Shown here piece after piece: positions 1 through 6,202 of a stretch of DNA of 6,951 bases. The stretch's first letter is position 1; every line of letters begins with the position of its first letter. This DNA is from Sphingomonas sp. CCH9-E2 (GTDB lineage Bacteria > Pseudomonadota > Alphaproteobacteria > Sphingomonadales > Sphingomonadaceae): NCBI RefSeq assembly GCF_001557215.1, contig NZ_LSJM01000019.1:1-6951 (forward strand). The letters run 5' to 3'. The translations under genes were made by a program, and so were the position numbers. The notes below the pieces were generated by a model, which was not told the DNA's origin, did not search any database, and saw nothing but the letters and a program-made list of their open reading frames with translations.

Positions 1-53
1 CAGCACTTCACTTATCCCCTCCCGCAAGCGGAAGAGGGTTAAGTGAAGTGCTG
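1..53. repeat. Long imperfect hairpin, REP-like intergenic repeat
   Basis: Bases 1-14 (CAGCACTTCACTTA) are the exact reverse complement of bases 40-53. Inside them a second stem pairs 17-24 with 29-38 (CCCTC with GAGGG, then CCG with CGG), with a CAAG loop and a two-base AA bulge at 32-33. The inner CCCTCCCGCAAGCGG part resembles palindromic GC-rich units that I recall as common between genes in sphingomonad genomes; that link is from memory. The outer arm begins at base 1, so the structure may continue to the left of the window. It lies beyond the terminator of the minus-strand operon and has no T-tract next to it, so it looks more like a dispersed repeat or RNA-stabilising hairpin than a terminator. 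Confidence 0.6.
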
Positions 54-72
54 GTGGTGACTTACTTTGACG

Positions 73-90
73 CTCCCCCGTTCCGGGGAG
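73..90. repeat. Short GC-rich inverted repeat
   Basis: CTCCCC at 73-78 pairs with GGGGAG at 85-90 around a six-base loop. For minus-strand transcripts it lies just past the U-tract of the 92-122 terminator, so it could act as a backup stop for read-through. It has no clear U-tract of its own on that side. On the plus strand it is followed by an A-rich run rather than T, so it is not a terminator in that direction. Confidence 0.35.
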
Positions 91-91
91 G

Positions 92-122
92 AATAAAAAA
101 GGCCGGGGTTGCCCCCGGCCTT
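92..122 (-). terminator. Rho-independent terminator of the DsbD/redoxin operon
   Basis: A perfect 10-bp stem, AAGGCCGGGG at 99-108 with CCCCGGCCTT at 113-122, closes a four-base loop. On the minus strand it is followed directly by a U-run (TTTTTTATT, complement of 92-100). It lies about 40 bases past the redoxin stop codon. Strong GC stem, short loop and U-tract are the classical intrinsic terminator arrangement. Confidence 0.9.
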
Positions 123-125
123 CTC

Positions 126-155
126 TCCTTCCCTGCCCCCTATCACAGGGAAGGA
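126..155 (-). other. Stem-loop in the 3' UTR of the redoxin mRNA
   Basis: Bases 126-135 pair without mismatch with 146-155 (CCTTCCCTG with CAGGGAAGG plus one outer T-A pair) around a ten-base loop. It lies between the redoxin stop codon and the terminator hairpin, three bases from the latter, so the transcript would end in two stacked stem-loops. It has no U-tract. A role in protecting the mRNA 3' end is possible but inferred. Confidence 0.5.
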
Positions 156-162
156 AAGCCCA

Positions 163-768
163 TCACTCGGCGTATTTCACCGAGCAGCCATAGGGCGTGG
201 TCTGGGCGACCGAGACCTGTTTCCCGGCCTTGATCTCGTTCAGCGCGGCGAGCACGTGGTTGCGTGCCGACCCCATTTCCTCGACGCGGGCGGCGGGTTT
301 GTCGTCGATGCCGCCCTGGAAGCGCAGCACGCCTGCGCCGTCGATGATGTACATGTGCGGGGTAGTCTTGGCGGCATAGCCCTTGCCCACCACGCCCTTG
401 GGATCGAGCAGGTAATGCGCCGGACTCGCCTTCTTGTCCGCGACCCATTTCTGCGCCTCGGCACCCTGCATATAGCCCTGCTTCCCCGGTGCGCCCGAGT
501 TGATCGTCAGCCACACCACGCCGCCCGCCTTGGCCGCGGCCTGGGTCTTTTGCATATTGCCTTCATAATGGCGCTGCACGAACGGGCAGCCGGGGTTGTT
601 CCACTCCAGCACCACGGTCTTGCCCTTGAAGTCGCTGAGCTGAACGGTCTTGCCGCTGGCGTCGGTCAGCTTGAAGTCGGTCGCCTTTTGACCGTTGGTC
701 TGTTGCGCGGCGGCGGGGAGTGCGAGCGCCGCGAGGGTTGCTGCGGCAAATGGGATCAGTCGGTGCAT
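163..768 (-). CDS. Secreted AhpC/thioredoxin-fold redoxin with single active-site Cys
   Basis: This 201-residue protein is predicted to be exported. Residues 1-21 form a signal peptide (basic HR start, Ala/Leu core, AAA before QQ at 21/22). The rest reads as a redoxin/AhpC-TSA fold: a beta strand TVVLEW (51-56), the active-site segment NNPGCPFVQRHY (57-68) and a TTP cis-proline motif (135-137). The classical CxxC is replaced by C61-P-F-V, leaving one Cys there. The only other Cys is C195 in a C-terminal YGCSVKY segment. By analogy with atypical two-Cys peroxiredoxins, C61 could be the peroxidatic or substrate-facing thiol and C195 its resolving partner; that is inference. The start is supported by AAGGAG (782-777) eight bases upstream, inside the 24-base gap after the DsbD-like gene, so the two are almost certainly co-transcribed. 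The neighbour is the obvious candidate for reducing it. Alternatives are a non-peroxidase thiol protein or a metal-handling thioredoxin-like protein. Confidence 0.85.
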   Translation of the reverse strand: MHRLIPFAAATLAALALPAAAQQTNGQKATDFKLTDASGKTVQLSDFKGKTVVLEWNNPGCPFVQRHYEGNMQKTQAAAKAGGVVWLTINSGAPGKQGYMQGAEAQKWVADKKASPAHYLLDPKGVVGKGYAAKTTPHMYIIDGAGVLRFQGGIDDKPAARVEEMGSARNHVLAALNEIKAGKQVSVAQTTPYGCSVKYAE

Positions 769-792
769 CGGCTCATCTCCTTGATCTGCGGT

Positions 793-2829
793 TCATTTGC
801 CCCCGGTTAGCTCGGTCAACATGCCTTGGGTGAGAAGCTGCGGCAAGACCTGAGGCTCGGTCGCGCCCGCCGGATACCAGAGGTAGAGCGGCACGCCCGC
901 GCGGTTGTGGCGTTCGATGAAGCGGCCGAGCGCGGGGTCGCCGTCGGTCCAGTCACCGACCAGGACGGTGACGCCGCCCTTGGCAAAGGCGTCGCGCACC
1001 GCGTCGGTCTCGATCGCGGCCTTTTCATTGACCTTGCACGTCACGCACCAGTCGGCGGTGAAATAGGCGAAGACGGGTCTGTTCTGGGCGCGCAGCTCGG
1101 CGAGCTTCGCTTCGCTGAACGGCTGCGCGCCGGACGCGGTTGCTGCTGCAGCGGCGGGCTTTTCGATGCGGCCGACCAGCCACATGCCGCCGATCACGAT
1201 CGCGAGGCTCATCGCCCAAGCGATGCCGTTCCCCGCCCCGCGCGCTTGTCGGCGACCAAGCGCCCAGAGCACGACGCCGAGCGCGAGCGCGACGATGAGG
1301 CCGGTGGCCATGCCGTTGACCCCGGTGAGGCCGCCGAGCACCCAGGCGAGCGCAATCGCGGTGAGGAACATCGGGATCGCCAGGATCTTGCGGAAACTGT
1401 CCATCCACGCGCCAGGTTTCGGCAGCATCCTGCGGAGCGCGGGGACGAAGCCGAGCAGCAGGAACGGCAGCGCGAGGCCGAGGCCGAGGCCGAGGAAGAT
1501 CAGCAGCGCGATATACCAGGGGAGCACGAGCGCTGCGCCAAGCGCTGCCCCCATGAACGGTCCGGTGCACGGCGTGGCGATGAACGCGGCGAGCGCGCCG
1601 GTCATGAAGGCGCTGCCGGAACCTCCGCTGGCGAGGCGGCCGGCGAACTTCGGCGTCATCAACTCGAACAGCCCGGCGAGGTTGAGCGCGATGCCGAGGA
1701 CGAGGAGCAGGAGGAACAGGATGACGCGCGGATCGGTGAGCTGGAACGCCCAGCCGACGCTCGCCCCCGCCGCGCGCAGGCCGAGCATGAGGCCGCCGAG
1801 CGCGAGGACGACGAGGACCACGCCCGCGGTGTAAGCGAGACCCTCGGCGCGGGCATGCGCCTCGCTGGTGCCGCTCTTGGCGAGGCTGAGTGCCTTGAGG
1901 CTGAGGATCGGGAAGACGCACGGCATGATGTTGAGGATCAGCCCGCCGAGCAGCGCGCCGCCGAGCGCGAACAGGGCTGCGCTCCAGTCGATGCCGACTG
2001 GCGCTGCGGGGGCGGCGGCGACGGTGCCGGGGATTGCGGTGAGCGCGAAGCCGTCGCGCTCGCCGGTCGCGAGGATGCCCTCCAGCCGTTCGGGGACTTT
2101 CGACCCGGCCTTGACCGACACGATCAGCGTGTCGCCGTCGCGGGTGACGCTCTGCGGCGCGGAATAGGTGACGGCGTCCGGGGTCTGCGCGAAGAAATAG
2201 GCATCCTTCCACAGATCGACCGAGGCTGGAAACGGGATCGCGATGCGCAGCGTGCCGTCGGTGACCTGGAACTTGGCTTCGCTGCCGAGCGGCTTGGGCA
2301 GCAGGCGGCGCCACTGGTCGAACTGGGCGCGGCGTTCGGGGGTGATCGTGCCGTCGCCGACGGTGAGACTCAGCGTCAGATTTTCGGTTTCGGGGACGCA
2401 GATTTCGTCGGTGCAGATGAGGTAGGCCGCGCGCACCGCGATCGGGAGCTTCGTGCCCGGGGCGAGGCCGGCGGGGATCTTCAGCGTTGCGAACTGAGTG
2501 TAATTGCCCTTGTAGATATAGTTCATGATGCCGGCGATCATCAGCCGCGTCGGCACCGGGTAACGCAGCTCCCCTGCCGTCACGCCCTGGGGCAGCGTCC
2601 AGTCGAGCCGCGTGTCGAGGCCGGCCTCGCCCGGGTTCTTCCAATATCCGTGCCAGCCGGGATCGGGTTTGGCGACGAAGGCGATCGTGACCTCGCTGCC
2701 CGGAGCGGGGGTGTCGCTTTCGGCGAGCAGATCGACGGTCAGGTTGTTCTGGCCCGCGGGCTGCGCAGCGGTGGGCAGCGCGACCAGCGCCAGCAGGAAT
2801 GTCACCAAAGCGAAACCGAATCTGCGCAT
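793..2829 (-). CDS. dsbD: DsbD/ScsB-family thiol:disulfide transporter
   Basis: This 678-residue inner-membrane protein should pass electrons from cytosolic thioredoxin to periplasmic thiol proteins. In order it has a signal peptide (1-22, TAA before Q), a periplasmic N-terminal region (about 25-275) with a cysteine pair C139/C144 (ICTDEIC), and a membrane core (about 283-553, roughly eight hydrophobic segments). The core carries the two DsbD-beta cysteines, C304 in MPCVFP and C421 in ATPCTGP. A C-terminal thioredoxin domain (about 570-678) has W594-C595-V-T-C598. All six redox cysteines of the cascade are therefore present. The N-terminal region is well over 200 residues, against about 140 in E. 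coli DsbD, and its pair is CX4C. That favours the ScsB-like branch, so the symbol names the family only. A longer frame starts at 2955, but ATG at 2829 is preferred: it begins the signal peptide and has AAGGG (2840-2836) six bases upstream. The downstream redoxin is the likely client. Confidence 0.92.
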   Translation of the reverse strand: MRRFGFALVTFLLALVALPTAAQPAGQNNLTVDLLAESDTPAPGSEVTIAFVAKPDPGWHGYWKNPGEAGLDTRLDWTLPQGVTAGELRYPVPTRLMIAGIMNYIYKGNYTQFATLKIPAGLAPGTKLPIAVRAAYLICTDEICVPETENLTLSLTVGDGTITPERRAQFDQWRRLLPKPLGSEAKFQVTDGTLRIAIPFPASVDLWKDAYFFAQTPDAVTYSAPQSVTRDGDTLIVSVKAGSKVPERLEGILATGERDGFALTAIPGTVAAAPAAPVGIDWSAALFALGGALLGGLILNIMPCVFPILSLKALSLAKSGTSEAHARAEGLAYTAGVVLVVLALGGLMLGLRAAGASVGWAFQLTDPRVILFLLLLVLGIALNLAGLFELMTPKFAGRLASGGSGSAFMTGALAAFIATPCTGPFMGAALGAALVLPWYIALLIFLGLGLGLALPFLLLGFVPALRRMLPKPGAWMDSFRKILAIPMFLTAIALAWVLGGLTGVNGMATGLIVALALGVVLWALGRRQARGAGNGIAWAMSLAIVIGGMWLVGRIEKPAAAAATASGAQPFSEAKLAELRAQNRPVFAYFTADWCVTCKVNEKAAIETDAVRDAFAKGGVTVLVGDWTDGDPALGRFIERHNRAGVPLYLWYPAGATEPQVLPQLLTQGMLTELTGGK

Positions 2830-2838
2830 TGACCACCC

Positions 2839-2867
2839 TTGCCGTACCGATGTCGTGGGAACATAGC
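2839..2867 (+). promoter_or_regulatory. Putative promoter of the PafA-type phosphatase gene
   Basis: TTGCCG (2839-2844, four of six to TTGACA) and CATAGC (2862-2867, three of six to TATAAT) are 17 bases apart, with a start expected near 2874 and the GGAGGG ribosome site at 2892-2897. The -10 elements of this and the opposite promoter overlap, so the two genes may compete or share a regulator. I see no clear Pho box in the spacer. Confidence 0.3.
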
Positions 2868-2888
2868 GGGCGCGGCCATTTTTGCCAT
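2860..2888 (-). promoter_or_regulatory. Putative promoter of the DsbD/redoxin operon
   Basis: On the minus strand, ATGGCA (2888-2883, four of six matches to TTGACA) and TATGTT (2865-2860, four of six to TATAAT) are separated by 17 bases. Transcription would start near 2853, leaving a leader of about 24 bases that contains the ribosome site. The motifs are weak and were found by eye in a spacer where a promoter must lie nearby. Confidence 0.35.
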
Positions 2889-2900
2889 GCCGGAGGGACC

Positions 2901-4529
2901 ATGCTCGCTCGATTGCTCGCCACTGCCATGCTCGTCGCCGTTCCGGTTGCGGCACAGGAAACTCCCCCCGCGCCTGCTCCGGCGGCCCCGCCCAAGCTGA
3001 TCGTCACGATTTCGGTGGACCAGTTTTCGACCGATCTGTTCGCCGCCTATCGCCCCTATTTCACCGGCGGGCTGGCGCGACTGGCGCGCGGCGTGGTCTT
3101 TTCGGGCTATCAGAGCCACGCGGCGACCGAGACCTGCCCCGGCCACTCGACGATCCTGACCGGCGCGCGTCCGTCGCGAAACGGGATCGTTGCGAACGAC
3201 TGGGTCGATCTGAAAACCGCGCGTGAGGACAAGACGATCTATTGCGCCGAGGACGAGCGCGTTCCGGGCAGCACCTCGGAGAAATATACCGTGTCGCCGG
3301 TGCATCTGCTGGTCCCGACGCTGGGCGATCGGATGAAGGCCGCAACCCCGGCGACGCGCGTCGTATCGGTGTCGGCCAAGGATCGCGCAGCGGTGATGAT
3401 GGGCGGCAAGAGCGCCGACCAGACCTGGTGGTGGGGTGGCAAGGGCTTTGTCAGCTACACCGGCACCGCCGAGGCACCGATCGTCACCCGCGCCAATGCC
3501 ACGATCGCCGCGCAGATCGCCAAGGCGCAGCCGGCGCTGGAGCTGCCCGACTATTGCAAGCCGCGCGACGTTGCGGTGAGCGCGGGCAGCCGCACCGTCG
3601 GCACCGGACGCTTCGCGCGTGAAGCCGGGGACAGCCGCGCCTTCCGCGCATCGCCGGAGATGGACGGCGCGACGCTGGCGCTGGCGGCGGCGTTCTTCGA
3701 GGAGATGAAGCTCGGCCGCGGCGACGCGACCGATGTGCTGATCGTGGGTGCGTCGGCGACCGATTATGTCGGCCATGGCTATGGCACCGAGGGCACCGAA
3801 ATGTGCCTGCAGTTGACCAGCCTCGACCGCGATCTGGGCGCGTTCTTTGACGTGCTCGACCGCAGCGGGGTGGATTATCAGGTGGTGCTGACAGCCGATC
3901 ATGGCGGCCACGATCTGCCCGAGCGCAATGTGCTGCACGGCATCCCCGATGCCGCGCGCGCGCAGACCGGGCTGTCGTCCAAGCCGATGAGCGACAAGGT
4001 TGCGGCGAAGCTGAAGCTGGGCGAAAGACGCGTCCTGTGGGGCGGCAACTTCGGGGATATCTATGTCGACCCGAAGCTGGCGCCCAAGCTGCGCGCCAAG
4101 GTGCTGGCCGAGGCGGTCGCACAATATCGCGCGCATCCGCAGGTTGCCGCGGTCTTCACTGCTGACGAGATCATGGCGACGCCGAGCCCGAGTGGGCCGC
4201 CGGAAAGCTGGACGCTGATTCAGCGCGTGCGGGCGTCCTATTATCCCGGCCGGTCGGGCGACTTCTATGTCGCGCTCAAGCCGCGCGTGACGCCGATCCC
4301 GGTGCCCGGCGGGTCGGTCGCGACGCATGGCAGCATCTGGGACTATGACCGCCGCGTGCCGATCCTGTTCTGGCGCAAGGGCATAACTCCGTTCGACCAG
4401 CCCAATGGCGTGGAGACCGTCGACATCCTGCCGACGCTGGCGAGCGTGATCGGCCTGAAGATCGATCCCAAGGAGATCGACGGGCGGTGTCTGGACCTGG
4501 ATTCGGGACCGGGAAGCAGCTGCCGCTGA
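2901..4529 (+). CDS. pafA: PafA-type secreted alkaline phosphatase
   Basis: This 542-residue protein of the alkaline phosphatase/nucleotide pyrophosphatase superfamily should release phosphate from organic monoesters outside the cytoplasm. It has a signal peptide (1-18, VAA before QE) and a Pro/Ala linker (21-31). The catalytic residues expected of the PafA group are present: metal ligand D40 (SVDQ), nucleophile T78 in TETCPGHST, N99, the K160-D-R162 pair that binds the substrate phosphate, D288 and H292 (DYVGH), D333 and H334 (ADHGGH), and H476 (ATHGS). The Thr nucleophile with the N/K-x-R set separates PafA from Ser-type PhoA and suggests monoesterase rather than diesterase activity. Six cysteines remain after export (79, 115, 219, 302, 530, 541), so disulfides are possible. 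The reading frame extends to 2799, but ATG at 2901 starts the signal peptide and follows GGAGGG (2892-2897). PafA relatives are often expressed regardless of phosphate level; no Pho box is evident. The exact substrate is unknown. Confidence 0.9.
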   Translation: MLARLLATAMLVAVPVAAQETPPAPAPAAPPKLIVTISVDQFSTDLFAAYRPYFTGGLARLARGVVFSGYQSHAATETCPGHSTILTGARPSRNGIVANDWVDLKTAREDKTIYCAEDERVPGSTSEKYTVSPVHLLVPTLGDRMKAATPATRVVSVSAKDRAAVMMGGKSADQTWWWGGKGFVSYTGTAEAPIVTRANATIAAQIAKAQPALELPDYCKPRDVAVSAGSRTVGTGRFAREAGDSRAFRASPEMDGATLALAAAFFEEMKLGRGDATDVLIVGASATDYVGHGYGTEGTEMCLQLTSLDRDLGAFFDVLDRSGVDYQVVLTADHGGHDLPERNVLHGIPDAARAQTGLSSKPMSDKVAAKLKLGERRVLWGGNFGDIYVDPKLAPKLRAKVLAEAVAQYRAHPQVAAVFTADEIMATPSPSGPPESWTLIQRVRASYYPGRSGDFYVALKPRVTPIPVPGGSVATHGSIWDYDRRVPILFWRKGITPFDQPNGVETVDILPTLASVIGLKIDPKEIDGRCLDLDSGPGSSCR

Positions 4530-4538
4530 ACCAGGAAA

Positions 4539-4615
<77 letters not shown>

Positions 4616-4624
4616 ACTGCGGGC

Positions 4625-4653
4625 TGGTTAGTTTGCGCTGCTCGCCCGGTCAA
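4625..4653 (-). promoter_or_regulatory. Possible dedicated promoter of the tRNA-Arg gene
   Basis: TTGACC (4653-4648, five of six to the -35 consensus) lies 17 bases from TAACCA (4630-4625, a poor -10). Start would be near 4618, only a few bases before the mature tRNA 5' end. The -35 contains the TGA stop of the DUF1178 gene. The weak -10 makes this tentative; the tRNA could instead be processed from the operon transcript. Confidence 0.3.
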
Positions 4654-5087
4654 TTGCGCTGGTCGGGCGGGATGACCGGCAGCGGCAAGGGCGCGACGGG
4701 GACGCCGTCTTCGATCAGCGCCTTGGCCTCGGCGATGCTGGCCTGGCCGTGGATCGGCGCGACGCTTTCCTCGCCCGCATGCATCGCGCGCGCCTTGTCG
4801 GCGAAGGACATGCCGACCCATTGCGAGCCCTCCAGCATCCTGGCCTGAACCTGCGCCAGCGCGGCCATCAGCGCCTTGGGGTCCGGGGTCGCTGCTGCGG
4901 GGGTAGCGGGGGTGCGGTTGCCCTTGGCGGGGATGTTCGGGGCCATCACCGCTTTGGCGATATCAGCGTCGCCGCAAATCGGACAGGTCAGGAGGCCGCG
5001 GGCGCGCTGATCCTCATAATCGGCGCTCGATCCGAACCACGCCTCGAACACATGGGTCCGGGTGCATTTAAGGTCGAACACGATCAT
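4650..5087 (-). CDS. DUF1178 family zinc-ribbon protein
   Basis: This 145-residue cytoplasmic protein is recognised as DUF1178, a family of unknown function, by its N-terminal pattern: MIVFDLKC...H, an EAWF segment and TCPICG, followed by KAVMAPNI. C8, H12, C35 and C38 would form one zinc site. A Pro/Ala/Thr-rich linker (about 58-69) joins this to a helical C-terminal part (about 70-127) containing WVGMSFADKARAMHAGEE, which is typical of the family. A short Pro-rich tail ends the protein. Its ATG overlaps the TGA of the preceding hydrolase (ATGA, 5087-5084), and no convincing ribosome site precedes it, so translation is probably coupled. The frame continues upstream without a start that would fit the family. 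Function cannot be assigned; the genomic link to Nit-type hydrolase and glutaredoxin is the best clue. Confidence 0.9.
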   Translation of the reverse strand: MIVFDLKCTRTHVFEAWFGSSADYEDQRARGLLTCPICGDADIAKAVMAPNIPAKGNRTPATPAAATPDPKALMAALAQVQARMLEGSQWVGMSFADKARAMHAGEESVAPIHGQASIAEAKALIEDGVPVAPLPLPVIPPDQRN

Positions 5088-5917
5088 GCGCGGGTCACCG
5101 GTGGGATCGGGCGGCGATGCGCGATGGCGGGGACGCGGCTGCGCACGTCGGTGACGCGGGCGGGGTCGATCTCGACGAAACCGAGGCCGGCGGGTTCGCC
5201 CATGTCGAGCAACACCTCGCCCCAGGGGTCGATCGCGAGGCTGTGGCCATAGGTGGCGCGGCCGTCTTCGTGCGTGCCGGTCTGCGCGGCGGCGATGACA
5301 TGCACCCCGGCCTCGATCGCTCGGGCGCGGAGGAGGGTGTGCCAATGCGCTGCGCCCGTCGGCCGGGTGAAGGCGGCGGGCACGGCGAGCAGGGTTGCAC
5401 CGGCATCGGTCAGCGCGCGAAACAGGTCCGGGAAGCGGATATCGTAGCAGATCGCGAGACCGAGCGGGCCAAGCGGCGTCTCCACCACCACTGCACGGTC
5501 GCCCGGGGCATAGGTGTCAGATTCGCGCCAGCGCTCGCCGGTCGGCAGGTCGACGTCGAACAGATGCAGCTTGTCATAGGTCGCCCGGATCGCGCCGTCG
5601 GCGTCGATCACGAAGCCGCGATTGACGAACCGACCGTCATCACCGCGCAACGCCAGCGAGCCGAGATGGACCCAGATGCCATCGCGCGCCGCAGCCTCGC
5701 GCACGGCGGCGAGCACCGGATCGTCGGCTTGCGCCACGATCGACGCTGCGCCGCGCTGACGATCCCGGTCGAGCAGTCCCGACATTTCGGGGGTGAAGAG
5801 CATCGCTGCACCCTCCCCCGCCGCCGATGCGATTGTCTCGGTCAGCGTGCGCGCATTGGCCACCGGGTCGATCCCGCTGGTCATCTGAAGGATCGCGGCG
5901 CGCATCGGCTGGCTCAC
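5084..5917 (-). CDS. Nit-type carbon-nitrogen hydrolase (probable deaminated-glutathione amidase)
   Basis: This 277-residue cytoplasmic enzyme of the nitrilase superfamily has the full Glu-Lys-Cys triad: E44 in FTPEMSG, K116 in YDKLHLFDVDLP and C157 in LAICYDIRFPDL. The YxKxHLFDVD and CYDxRFPxL wording matches the Nit1/NitA group, which hydrolyses the amide of deaminated glutathione, a by-product of transaminases, to give alpha-ketoglutarate and cysteinylglycine. That activity is inferred from the family; other omega-amidase-like substrates are possible. The start shown is GTG at 5917, which overlaps the glutaredoxin stop (GTGA). ATG at 5905, four codons later, is also possible because it begins the conserved MRAAILQM strand; neither has a good ribosome site, and coupling to the upstream gene favours the GTG. 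The stop overlaps the DUF1178 start. Being next to a glutaredoxin agrees with a glutathione-related role. Confidence 0.9.
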   Translation of the reverse strand: MSQPMRAAILQMTSGIDPVANARTLTETIASAAGEGAAMLFTPEMSGLLDRDRQRGAASIVAQADDPVLAAVREAAARDGIWVHLGSLALRGDDGRFVNRGFVIDADGAIRATYDKLHLFDVDLPTGERWRESDTYAPGDRAVVVETPLGPLGLAICYDIRFPDLFRALTDAGATLLAVPAAFTRPTGAAHWHTLLRARAIEAGVHVIAAAQTGTHEDGRATYGHSLAIDPWGEVLLDMGEPAGLGFVEIDPARVTDVRSRVPAIAHRRPIPPVTRA

Positions 5918-6171
5918 GTGCCGAGCAAGGCGTCCAGCCTGCCCTCACGCTCCAGCGCCATGAGGTCGTCCGAACCGCCGATATGCGCGCCGTCGATGAA
6001 GATCTGCGGCACGGTGGTGCGGCCATTGGCGCGCTGGAGCATCTCCGCCCGCTTGGGCCCGCCCATGGTGAGGTCGAATTCCTCATATGCCGCGCCCTTG
6101 CTGTCGAGCAGTGCCTTGGCGCGGTGGCAGTAACCGCAAAATGCCTTGGTATAGATTTCGATCTTGGCCAT
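5914..6171 (-). CDS. grxC: Glutaredoxin 3 (GrxC type)
   Basis: This 85-residue cytoplasmic dithiol glutaredoxin uses glutathione to reduce protein disulfides and glutathione-protein mixed disulfides. It is a single thioredoxin-fold domain with the redox motif C12-G-Y-C15, the cis-proline motif TVPQIFI (53-59) and the GGSDD glutathione-binding turn (65-69). The length is normal for bacterial GrxC. A frame start at 6222 would add 17 residues and overlap the comF-like gene; ATG at 6171 is preferred because MAKIEIYTK is the usual family beginning and a GGGA sequence precedes it. It lies 31 bases after the comF-like stop and overlaps the Nit-type hydrolase by four bases. The CGYC dithiol argues against the monothiol iron-sulfur glutaredoxins (CGFS). 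Confidence 0.94.
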   Translation of the reverse strand: MAKIEIYTKAFCGYCHRAKALLDSKGAAYEEFDLTMGGPKRAEMLQRANGRTTVPQIFIDGAHIGGSDDLMALEREGRLDALLGT

Positions 6172-6202
6172 GGTCCCGAGTTGTGGATCGCGACCGCGCT
6201 TG

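Noticed and set aside
109..810. 233-codon plus-strand frame opposite the redoxin gene
   Set aside because: It crosses the terminator and redoxin gene and has no domain, while the minus frame has a signal peptide, ribosome site and redoxin motifs.
826..2832. 668-codon open frame on the plus strand opposite the DsbD-like gene
   Set aside because: Highly charged, low-complexity Arg/Glu/Ala/Asp translation with no domain or signal. Long antisense frames are expected opposite GC-rich genes, and the minus-strand gene here has clear domains.
1025..3007. 660-codon open frame on the minus strand in another frame over the DsbD-like gene
   Set aside because: Arg/Pro/Ala-rich shadow of the real gene, without recognisable motifs; it also runs over the divergent spacer and the phosphatase start.
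2802..4328. 508-codon minus-strand frame opposite the phosphatase gene
   Set aside because: No motif is recognisable and it would cover the divergent promoter region; the plus-strand phosphatase has a full catalytic set.
4486..4510. Partial similarity between the phosphatase 3' end and the tRNA 3' end (shared GTGTC and GGATTCG, in the same order) as a possible attachment-site duplication
   Set aside because: The match is short and gapped, and the bases code for a GRCLDLD C-terminus that I recall as usual in this family. No integrase or island lies nearby, so chance is the simpler explanation.
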